A model generated the notes under the pieces. It was not told the origin of the DNA. It searched no databases and worked only from the letters and a program-made list of their open reading frames with translations. This document shows, one piece after another, positions 1-5,544 of a DNA stretch of 6,641 nt. The translations under genes and the position numbers were made by a program. Where the stretch lies: the NCBI GenBank assembly GCA_903858915.1, contig CAIOKL010000020.1, positions 1 through 6,641 of the forward strand, in the 5' to 3' direction. The stretch is from an uncultured Alphaproteobacteria bacterium (GTDB lineage Bacteria > Pseudomonadota > Alphaproteobacteria > Rickettsiales > UBA1997). Numbering within the stretch: position 1 is the first letter of the stretch; each line of letters starts with the position of its first letter.

Positions 1-223
1 CGATGACATTAATGACACATTCGATTATCAAATTATTTACAACAATATTAAACAAATTATTGCCAAGAAAAAATATAATTTAATCGAGTGTTTGGCGAAA
101 GATATTTTAGAAATGATATGCTCGCAAGAGTTGGTTTCATTCGCTCGAGTCGAGATTGATAAAATAAAAATCTTTGAAGATGTTTATTCTTGCGCGGTGG
201 TTTTAGAAAAAAAATTAGGTTAA
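1..223 (+). CDS. folB: Dihydroneopterin aldolase, C-terminal part (5' end outside window)
   Basis: This is the last 73 codons of a gene entering from the left edge, read in the frame that starts at base 2 and stops with TAA at 221-223. FolB cleaves 7,8-dihydroneopterin to 6-hydroxymethyl-7,8-dihydropterin and glycolaldehyde in cytoplasmic folate synthesis. Visible family marks are an N-terminal 'DTFDY' (fragment residues 5-9, matching the conserved T/S-x-[DS]-Y region before the central helix), 'LIECLA' (27-32, with the conserved Glu of the pterin pocket), and the final strand pair 'ARVEIDKIKIFED...CAVVLEK'. By comparison with E. coli FolB, the catalytic lysine should be K56 of the fragment. 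The Pro that usually follows it is replaced by Ile. The stop is 7 bases before the LptC-like gene, so the two are probably co-transcribed. The product call is fairly sure. The missing N-terminus prevents a check of the substrate-binding half. Confidence 0.82.
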   Translation, partial: DDINDTFDYQIIYNNIKQIIAKKKYNLIECLAKDILEMICSQELVSFARVEIDKIKIFEDVYSCAVVLEKKLG

Positions 224-230
224 TTTTATT

Positions 231-647
231 ATGATAGAATCGGAAATTCAAACAATTTTGAATGGCTTTAAAAATTATTTTCGCTTGCGCAAAATATTAT
301 CTTTTTTGTGTTATTTTTCGATTTTTATTTCTTTAGGTTTTTATTTTTCTAATTTTTTTGAAAAGAAGCGCACCGTTCGGATTGTTAGCCAGTTAAACGA
401 TAAACAAAAAACTTTTAACGCCGAAAAAATTATGATTAATCCGAGAATTACCATCAAACATGATGACGGCAAAATTTATAGCATCAATGCCAAGAAGGCT
501 TATCACCCAAGCGACGAAGAAGTTATTTTGCAAGAAGTTTTTGCCAATTCTGAAATTGGCACGATTAGCGCCGGCGAGTTGCAAGTCAAGGATGAAGGCG
601 ATCATTTAATTTTTACAAAAAATCCTGTTTTAATTCTTAATAAATAA
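231..647 (+). CDS. lptC: LptC-like membrane-anchored protein (short)
   Basis: This is a 138-aa protein with a short cytoplasmic N-terminus, one transmembrane segment at about residues 22-42 (rich in Phe, Leu, Ile) and a periplasmic domain. Residues 68-90 read 'MINPRITIKHDDGKIYSINA', close to the alphaproteobacterial LptC pattern (NPRF-x-G-x-D-x-DGRPY-x-I-x-A). They are followed by strands 'EEVILQEVFANSEI' and 'GTISAGELQVKDEGDHLIF'. LptC is the bitopic inner-membrane subunit that passes lipopolysaccharide from the LptB2FG transporter to LptA. The family is usually about 190 aa, so this one lacks roughly the C-terminal third, which normally contacts LptA. There is no sign of a frameshift, because aroC starts only 3 bases after the stop. 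An AGG at 217-219 could serve as a weak, distant ribosome-binding site. No lptA or lptB is adjacent. The fold assignment is moderately likely; LptC function proper is less certain because of the length. Confidence 0.55.
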   Translation: MIESEIQTILNGFKNYFRLRKILSFLCYFSIFISLGFYFSNFFEKKRTVRIVSQLNDKQKTFNAEKIMINPRITIKHDDGKIYSINAKKAYHPSDEEVILQEVFANSEIGTISAGELQVKDEGDHLIFTKNPVLILNK

Positions 648-650
648 TTT

Positions 651-1724
651 ATGAATAAATTTGGCAATATTTTTAATTTTACAACTTTCGGAGAAAGCCA
701 CGGCGAAGCAATTGGTTGTGTGGTTGATGGCTGTCCTTCGCTAATTGATTTAAATGAAAGCGATATTCAAAAATATCTTGATAAACGCAAACCCGGACAA
801 TCAAAATTTACCACTCAAAGACAAGAAAGCGATGAAGTAAAAATTTTATCTGGGGTATTTGAAGGCAAGACCACAGGCACGCCAATCGCATTATTAATTC
901 ACAATCAAGATCAAAAATCGCAAGATTATGGCGATATCAAAGACAAATTTCGCCCTTCTCACGCCGATTACACTTATTTCAAAAAATATGGCATTCGTGA
1001 TTATCGCGGTGGCGGTCGATCTTCGGCGCGCGAAACCGCAATGCGCGTAGGTGCGGGAGCAATTGCACGCAAAATTATCGAGAAAAATAATATTGAAATT
1101 TTTGGATATATTTCGCAAATTGGTGAGAAAAAAATTGATTATAATTCAATCGATTTCAACGAAATTAATAATAACGAATTATTCTGCCCCGACAAAAAAG
1201 CCGTCGGCGAATTTAGCGATTACTTGCTCGAGATTCGCAAAAAAGGCGATTCAGTTGGAGCGATTGTTGAAATCGTCGCGCGCAATGTGCCAATTGGTTT
1301 GGGAGAACCGATTTACGACAAACTTGATGCGCGCCTCGCCAGCGCCATGATGTCAATCAATGCCGTCAAAGGCGTTGAAATTGGCTTTGGCATGTCGAGC
1401 GCTTCGTTGCTTGGGTCGCAAGTTGCCGACGAAATGTTTAACGAAAATGGCAAAATTAAATTTTCTTCAAATAATTCGGGAGGCGTAATTGGCGGAATTT
1501 CTTCGGGACAAGATTTAGTCGTGAGATTTGCGGTGAAGCCAACCAGCTCAATTTTAATTCCTCGCAAAACCATCGATATTAACGGCAATAATTGCGAAAT
1601 TATCACCAAAGGTCGCCACGATCCTTGCGTCGGAATTCGCGCCGTTCCCGTCGGCGAAGCCATGATGGCATGCGTTCTAGCCGATTTTCTTTTGCTGAAT
1701 AAGGCTAAAAATTATCAAAATTAA
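651..1724 (+). CDS. aroC: Chorismate synthase
   Basis: AroC catalyses the last shikimate-pathway step: the FMNH2-dependent trans-1,4-elimination of phosphate from 5-enolpyruvylshikimate-3-phosphate to give chorismate, precursor of aromatic amino acids, p-aminobenzoate and ubiquinone. The 357 aa match the family length (E. coli about 361). All three family signatures are present: GESHG at residues 14-18 with catalytic-type H17 and the following AIGCVVDGCP; GRSSARETAMRVGAG at 122-136; and GRHDPCVGIRAVPVGEAM at 321-338. Further marks are the Arg-rich nucleotide segment 'KPGQSKFTTQRQ' (about 47-58) and 'RPSHADYTYFKKYG' (101-114). The Gln form of 'PGQS' is common in Alphaproteobacteria. The start at 651 is 3 bases after the previous stop and fits the family N-terminus ('N-x-FG...F-x-FGESHG'), so it is the right start although no Shine-Dalgarno precedes it. 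It is complete, with no missing catalytic residue, and probably the last gene of the folB-lptC-aroC unit. Confidence 0.97.
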   Translation: MNKFGNIFNFTTFGESHGEAIGCVVDGCPSLIDLNESDIQKYLDKRKPGQSKFTTQRQESDEVKILSGVFEGKTTGTPIALLIHNQDQKSQDYGDIKDKFRPSHADYTYFKKYGIRDYRGGGRSSARETAMRVGAGAIARKIIEKNNIEIFGYISQIGEKKIDYNSIDFNEINNNELFCPDKKAVGEFSDYLLEIRKKGDSVGAIVEIVARNVPIGLGEPIYDKLDARLASAMMSINAVKGVEIGFGMSSASLLGSQVADEMFNENGKIKFSSNNSGGVIGGISSGQDLVVRFAVKPTSSILIPRKTIDINGNNCEIITKGRHDPCVGIRAVPVGEAMMACVLADFLLLNKAKNYQN

Positions 1725-1735
1725 TTTTAATTTTT

Positions 1736-1760
1736 TAAAATTTTTGATTCAAAAATTTTA
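1736..1760 (+). terminator. A/T-rich dyad after aroC, possible terminator
   Basis: A perfect inverted repeat has arms 1736-1747 and 1749-1760 (taaaatttttga / tcaaaaatttta) around a single base, so a real hairpin would open one or two pairs at the tip. Only one G-C pair is present. It lies 12 bases after the aroC stop, and more T-rich sequence surrounds it. Position and symmetry suggest the end of the folB-lptC-aroC transcript. In such an A/T-rich spacer chance symmetry is common, so this is tentative. The rest of the 178-base spacer to the next gene shows no clear promoter. Confidence 0.35.
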
Positions 1761-1902
1761 TTAAATAATTATTTCAAAATTGTGTTGGATATTATTTAAA
1801 ATAAAACATCAATTGCGTTGAGCGCGATTAGTTTGATTATTTATTTGAGTTTGCCAAAAAGAATTTTAAGCTCAAAAAAAATTTCAAATAAATTCCGCGA
1901 TA

Positions 1903-2304
1903 ATGAAAAAATATTTTATAATTCTAAATTTAATTTTAAGTCTCTTATCAAGCGCTTCAATGGCTCAGGAGCCAACGGCATCAAAACCACAAAATCAAAA
2001 AAATTCGCGCTTTGAAGAAAAGCTTCAAGAAAATAAAGAAAAAAGACAAAAAAAATCGGAAGAAGTTCAGCAAAGAATTGAAAAAAGACGCGAAGAATCA
2101 AAAGAGCGCAGAGAAAATCGTAATAACGAAAGAAGAGAAGAAAGAGGAAACGAAGAAAGAAGAAATGATAGAGAATCGGGAGATAATCGCGAAAGCTCTA
2201 GAATGGAAAATCGCGTTGCAAAAACGCCTGAATTAAATCAAACTTCACCGGAAAATCGTCAGCCTTCTCAACCTAGAGAAATGCGCCGAGAAGACCGAAG
2301 ATAA
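1903..2304 (+). CDS. Exported, highly charged Glu/Arg/Lys-rich protein, function unknown
   Basis: I do not recognise a family for this 133-aa protein. It starts with a good Sec signal peptide: MKK, a hydrophobic core at residues 4-16, and a probable signal peptidase I site after A21 (S-M-A|Q-E). No lipobox cysteine is seen, so the mature protein should be soluble in the periplasm or outside. Residues 36-100 are almost only E, R, K, N, Q and S, with runs such as 'KRREESKERRENRNNERREE', and probably form a long charged helix, coiled coil or disordered segment. The C-terminus is Pro/Gln/Arg-rich. The coding strand at about 2030-2215 is nearly pure purine, which keeps another forward frame open as an artefact. 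The start is set by the signal peptide, and no Shine-Dalgarno is visible. The next gene, 16 bases downstream, has a similar plan, so the two may form one transcript and work together. It is likely a real gene; similarity searches will be confounded by low complexity. Confidence 0.7.
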   Translation: MKKYFIILNLILSLLSSASMAQEPTASKPQNQKNSRFEEKLQENKEKRQKKSEEVQQRIEKRREESKERRENRNNERREERGNEERRNDRESGDNRESSRMENRVAKTPELNQTSPENRQPSQPREMRREDRR

Positions 2305-2320
2305 ATAATTTATTTTAACA

Positions 2321-2983
2321 ATGAAATTGCGGATTTTTTTATACATTTTTTTAATAAATTTATTGTTAACAAAGCTGTCTTTTGCCGAAGAAATTTCCGC
2401 AACGAGTTCAAAAAATTACGAAGCTCAAACTATTAAAAAAGATAATGAAATCGAGATTCGTTTAGTTCCCAAAAATCCTCCTCCAAAAGTTGAAAAAAAT
2501 TCAGAAAACGAAGATTCTGAAAGCGATGACGAAGCCGACACCGACCAAGAAGAAATGGTTTATGAAAAAAATGTTGAAGGCGGTAATTTAAGTGCCAAAC
2601 AACTTGCCGATATTAAAACTAAAAATGCCAATGATGTAAGAGAAAATTCTTTGCAATTATGGCGCGAAGAGCAAAAAAGAATGCGCGATGAACGCATAAA
2701 AGCTCGCAAAGAAGAAGCACGAAAAAAATATCAAGCTCAAAAAGAAAGAAGTGTTATAAAAGAAATTGAGAATTTAAATCAAAAATTAAAAGCTGAACAA
2801 AAATTAAAAAATAATCAAATAAATAATGCCAATCAAATTCAAGCGCCCGTAGGTTCCGTGCCAACTCCGATTAATAATTCTTACCAAATTCAGCCTTCAA
2901 ATACAACCAGCGTTCCGACGGCAAATTCTTCAAGCGGAAGCGTTGTAAATTCGGGAACAATGCCAAGTTCACCTTCGCGATAA
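2321..2983 (+). CDS. Exported coiled-coil protein with acidic segment and Ser/Asn/Pro-rich tail, function unknown
   Basis: This is a 220-aa protein of no family I can name. A Sec signal peptide covers residues 1-22, with a hydrophobic core 'IFLYIFLINLLL' and a cleavage site S-F-A|E-E. The mature part has three zones. About 55-82 is strongly acidic ('SENEDSESDDEADTDQEE'). About 92-168 is a Lys/Arg/Glu-rich stretch with the heptad-like hydrophobic spacing of a long helix or coiled coil (from 'QLADIKTKNANDV' to 'LNQKLKAEQKLKNN'). About 165-220 is a low-complexity Asn/Gln/Ser/Thr/Pro tail of the sort found in disordered or surface-exposed regions. No transmembrane helix follows the signal peptide and no cysteine is present in the protein. 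It sits 16 bases after the 133-aa charged exported protein, so co-transcription is likely. Periplasmic scaffold, envelope-associated or secreted roles are all possible, and nothing in the sequence decides between them. Confidence 0.75.
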   Translation: MKLRIFLYIFLINLLLTKLSFAEEISATSSKNYEAQTIKKDNEIEIRLVPKNPPPKVEKNSENEDSESDDEADTDQEEMVYEKNVEGGNLSAKQLADIKTKNANDVRENSLQLWREEQKRMRDERIKARKEEARKKYQAQKERSVIKEIENLNQKLKAEQKLKNNQINNANQIQAPVGSVPTPINNSYQIQPSNTTSVPTANSSSGSVVNSGTMPSSPSR

Positions 2984-3049
2984 AATTCATAATAAAAGTT
3001 GATATAGTTAATTAATTCTTCAAAATATTGTAAAAAATTAAAAAAATTT

Positions 3050-3811
3050 ATGCATAAAATTGAAGAAAAAAATCAAGCTCATAATATTTTGATAGATCTA
3101 AAAAATATTAGCTTAACCATCGATGGAAAAAAAATTTTAGAAAATATTTCATTATCTTTGGAAAAAGGGAAAATCAAAACTTTGATCGGAATTAATGGCG
3201 GTGGAAAAACCACCCTAGCCCGCATTATTATTGGCGCGGTAAAAGCTTCAAGTGGCAAAATTACAAGACAAAAAAATATAAAAATTGGGCATATGCCTCA
3301 AAAAATTCAAGTCGATAAAACCATTCCGATGAGCGTGATGGATTTTATTAAACTCGTGAATGATAATGACTTAGATGAAAATCTTCAATCTTGGTGCAAA
3401 AGATTAAAAATTGAAAATATTCTCAATAATCAAATTCATGAAATTTCCGGCGGTCAGCTTCAAAAAATATTATTTTTACAAGCGGTTTGCGGAAATAATG
3501 ATATTTTAATTTTAGACGAACCGACGCAATTCATGGATATTTCTGCGGTAAATGAGTTTTATAAAATACTCGAGGAGATTAGAATAACAAGCAATTGCGC
3601 TATTTTATTAATCTCGCATGATTTACATTTAGTTATGCAAAAAACTGACATGGTTTATTGCATTAATCGCCATCTTTGTTGTCATGGCAAACCCGAAGAC
3701 ATCAATAAACATCCCGAATATTTATCACTTCTCGACAATTCCGCGCAATTTAAAAATGGCTCAGAGATAGCTTTTTATTCGCATCATCACGATCACGCAC
3801 ATAAAATATAA
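3050..3811 (+). CDS. znuC: Zinc ABC transporter ATP-binding protein
   Basis: This is a 253-aa ABC ATPase that would power zinc (or Zn/Mn) import through ZnuB with the binding protein ZnuA. All nucleotide-binding motifs are present: Walker A GINGGGKT at residues 47-54, Q-loop Q84 in 'GHMPQKIQVDKTIPMSV' (the ZnuC-type form), signature ISGGQ at 132-136, Walker B ILILDE at 152-157 with catalytic E157, a D-loop area 'QFMD' that differs from the usual 'QGVD', and H-loop H190. The C-terminus ends in a His-rich cluster (H245-H247, H249, H251) typical of ZnuC and likely to bind metal. The ATG at 3050 gives a 15-residue extension before the first strand. A later start is conceivable, but no Shine-Dalgarno helps choose. 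znuA and znuB are not adjacent. A Zur site was looked for upstream and none was convincing. The family is sure; zinc rather than manganese specificity is likely from the tail and Q-loop region. Confidence 0.9.
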   Translation: MHKIEEKNQAHNILIDLKNISLTIDGKKILENISLSLEKGKIKTLIGINGGGKTTLARIIIGAVKASSGKITRQKNIKIGHMPQKIQVDKTIPMSVMDFIKLVNDNDLDENLQSWCKRLKIENILNNQIHEISGGQLQKILFLQAVCGNNDILILDEPTQFMDISAVNEFYKILEEIRITSNCAILLISHDLHLVMQKTDMVYCINRHLCCHGKPEDINKHPEYLSLLDNSAQFKNGSEIAFYSHHHDHAHKI

Positions 3812-3852
3812 TAAATTTTATTGAATATACAAAATAAATAATTTAATTATAC

Positions 3853-3885
3853 AAATTACCAAAAGTAATCGATTATTTGTAATTT
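3853..3885 (+). promoter_or_regulatory. Nested dyad between znuC and the 529-aa repeat-protein gene
   Basis: Outer arms 3853-3859 (aaattac) and 3879-3885 (gtaattt) are perfect inverted repeats. They enclose the 10-bp perfect palindrome TAATCGATTA at 3866-3875, extended by two A-T pairs and one G-T pair. Together they can fold as one hairpin with a 3-base bulge (3860-3862). It ends 11 bases before the start codon at 3897. It lacks a G-C-rich stem with a U-run, so it is a poor intrinsic terminator for znuC. A protein-binding operator or a leader hairpin covering the start region of the next gene are alternatives. Chance cannot be excluded in a spacer this A/T-rich. Confidence 0.35.
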
Positions 3886-3896
3886 AAATAAATTTT

Positions 3897-5486
3897 ATGA
3901 AGCGCTCTAGAAATTTTTTTGATTCCGGACAACCATCTTCGATTATAACGCCTTCTCAATTGCCTCCCCAAGCTTCATCAAATGATTTTGCTCTTGGAGA
4001 TTTAACGCTAGAATCAAAAATTTTACCACCCTCAAGAGAAAAAGTTAAAATATTGGAACTTGATTCCGAAAATGAGAGCTTTAAAAAATTAAAAGAATTT
4101 GGTTTTAGAAATGAAAATATAACCTCCATCGCAAATAGAATAAAAACCTCGAACACCGTGGTTCAAGACTTGGCGGACAGTTTGGAAGGTTTAAAAATTT
4201 TGAAGGAAATCGGTTTTAAACCCTCGCAAATTTCGGCTATTTTTAGTCAAGCTGGCAATAATATAAAATTAAAAATCGGCAATTTTCTAGAAAATTTGGA
4301 TTATATTTTAAAAGCTAAAGATGACGGCCTCGATTTGAAAAAAATTACTATTTTGCTTGCCTCGACCGGCGGAAGAATTAACAAGCGCATCGAAACTTTA
4401 AAAGAATATGGAATTGCAACTTTATTTAATTGTGGATTTTTCGATCCTAAAGAAATTATAAAAAAATCCGACGAATCCTTGCAACAATCATCTCAAGTTT
4501 TTGGCAAAAATTTTGTAGATAAATTGGAAACTTTGATTGATCTCGGCGTTTTTCCGCGAAGAATAAACAGAATTCCCGCGGAACAAAAAATAAGTAAAGT
4601 TGAAAAATTGGCAAACCATATTGAAATTTTTAAGAAACTTACAGCGCCAATTGAAGAAGGCGGTTGCAACATCGACAAAGACAATATAAATATGCTTGCC
4701 GATAAATTTATTGATGATGTTTACGGTATACAAAAAAACACTTTTTTATTTAAAATTTTCCAAAAATTTATTGAAAAAAATTTTATTGCGAATTCTTCGG
4801 CAATTGAAAAAATTCAAGTTGGATTAGTGATGAATAATTTTATAGAAAAAGAATTAGATTTAATTAATTACGGGCTTGAGGATGCAGTTTTAAGCCATTT
4901 GGATCGAAAATTTGAAGGCGAAAAAATCAACAGAAATTTTTATAATATTTTTGCCATAAATTCTCAAGCAAATCAAATCAGAGAAAATAGGAATAGAGCT
5001 TTCAAAAAGCGCGTTAAAGATACATTGGCAACCTTCAAAGATGAAGTTGAGGTTGAGGCAGAATTTGAAGAAGTTGAATTCGAAAAAACCACGCCCGATG
5101 AGCCAGTACTAATCGTCGATGCCAATTTTGTTAGAATCGAACAACCAAAATTGGATTTCGAAGAAATTTTATTTACGAGTATATTTGAATTAAGCGCCGA
5201 GGGTATAATTTTTAAAAATCAACCCGAAAAAAGCGAAGTCGAAAACCCGAAACTAACAACAGAGAGCTTGATTGAGGAAATAGAGGAGTCGAAAGATTGC
5301 GATGACTTTAAAGATCTTCCAAATGATGCTAGGCTTGAATTTGAAGGCGATGCGGGAACTTTATTTGAGAAATATATTTCTCAAGTTGAAAAATCGCCAA
5401 AGGAATTGCCTTCAACAATTATTAGCGAGCAAAAAGAATCGGGGCTTCCCAGCTTTAAAAAATCGCGAGTTTTTGGAAAATTATAA
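3897..5486 (+). CDS. Helical-repeat protein with acidic C-terminal region; possible TALE-like or mTERF-like array
   Basis: This 529-aa protein has no signal peptide or transmembrane segment, and I cannot assign it to a family with confidence. Order of parts: residues 1-55 are a Ser/Pro/Gln-rich, probably disordered N-terminus beginning MKRSR; 60-293 hold about six divergent repeats of 36-39 residues opening with G at 69, 106, 144, 180, 217 and 256; 294-345 continue helical with a possible further unit at G326; 361-376 are basic ('RENRNRAFKKRVKD'); 381-470 are very acidic (Glu/Asp-rich); the end is 'FKKSRVFGKL'. The repeat opening G-[FLV]-x4-I-x2-[IL] matches that of TAL-effector-like repeats and also of mTERF repeats. 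In units 2 and 3, Gly falls at the TALE inter-helix position (G120; G158-G159). Such arrays bind nucleic acid in known families; here that is inference. It could instead be an unrelated lineage-specific alpha-helical repeat protein, cytoplasmic or secreted by a Sec-independent system. The start ATG has no Shine-Dalgarno. The gene converges on the AsmA-like gene. Confidence 0.8.
   Translation: MKRSRNFFDSGQPSSIITPSQLPPQASSNDFALGDLTLESKILPPSREKVKILELDSENESFKKLKEFGFRNENITSIANRIKTSNTVVQDLADSLEGLKILKEIGFKPSQISAIFSQAGNNIKLKIGNFLENLDYILKAKDDGLDLKKITILLASTGGRINKRIETLKEYGIATLFNCGFFDPKEIIKKSDESLQQSSQVFGKNFVDKLETLIDLGVFPRRINRIPAEQKISKVEKLANHIEIFKKLTAPIEEGGCNIDKDNINMLADKFIDDVYGIQKNTFLFKIFQKFIEKNFIANSSAIEKIQVGLVMNNFIEKELDLINYGLEDAVLSHLDRKFEGEKINRNFYNIFAINSQANQIRENRNRAFKKRVKDTLATFKDEVEVEAEFEEVEFEKTTPDEPVLIVDANFVRIEQPKLDFEEILFTSIFELSAEGIIFKNQPEKSEVENPKLTTESLIEEIEESKDCDDFKDLPNDARLEFEGDAGTLFEKYISQVEKSPKELPSTIISEQKESGLPSFKKSRVFGKL
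4101..4775 (+). repeat. Array of about six degenerate 37-residue protein repeats
   Basis: Within the 529-aa protein, repeat-opening glycines occur at residues 69, 106, 144, 180, 217 and 256, spaced 37, 38, 36, 37 and 39. The openings read GFRNENITSI, GFKPSQISAI, GLDLKKITIL, GFFDPKEIIKK, GVFPRRINRI and GCNIDKDNINML. In four of them the first Ile is at position 7 and Ile/Leu at position 10; in the fourth and sixth the hydrophobic residues are shifted by one or two. Each unit then has a second amphipathic stretch ending in patterns like 'L-x2-L-K-x-I'. A weaker continuation may run to about 4871, before a further G-L opening at residue 326. DNA identity between units is low, so the duplication is old. 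Confidence 0.65.
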
Positions 5487-5494
5487 GAGGCAAT

Positions 5495-5537
5495 ATAATT
5501 AAAAAAACCGATTTCCATCACGCCATTTTTTAATTAT
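5495..5537. terminator. Probable bidirectional terminator between convergent genes
   Basis: A perfect 12-bp inverted repeat, ataattaaaaaa (5495-5506) and ttttttaattat (5526-5537), surrounds a 19-base loop in the 58-base spacer between the plus-strand 529-aa gene and the minus-strand AsmA-like gene. The A-run in one arm and T-run in the other give a U-run in the descending arm of the transcript on either strand, which is the usual design of a shared terminator for converging genes. The stem has no G-C pair, so its strength is uncertain; position is the main support. Confidence 0.5.
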
Positions 5538-5544
5538 GCCCAAA

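Noticed and set aside
1051..1663. Open frames on both strands inside aroC
   Set aside because: aroC is intact with all signatures; these are shadows without family features.
1818..2015. Forward frame of 65 codons beginning with TTG, overlapping the start of the 133-aa exported protein
   Set aside because: It overlaps a gene with a clear signal peptide in another frame, has no recognisable motif or ribosome-binding site, and its second half merely reads the purine-rich strand out of frame.
2012..2236. Forward Lys/Glu-rich frame of 74 codons inside the 133-aa gene
   Set aside because: The nearly all-purine strand avoids stops in several frames, so openness is expected. It has no signal peptide or independent start signal.
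2999..3031. Possible promoter (TTGATA at 2999-3004) or Zur site before znuC
   Set aside because: No good -10 hexamer lies at 16-18 bases, and the spacer lacks the long GTTATA...TATAAC-type palindrome of known Zur sites.
4488..4733. Two minus-strand frames inside the 529-aa gene
   Set aside because: They lie antisense to the repeat region, overlap each other and lack any start signal or domain.
3897..5486. Ankyrin or tetratricopeptide repeats in the 529-aa protein
   Set aside because: The units lack the ankyrin 'G-x-TPLHxAA' core and the TPR W-L-G/Y-A-F-A-P pattern, and the period of about 37 differs from 33 and 34.
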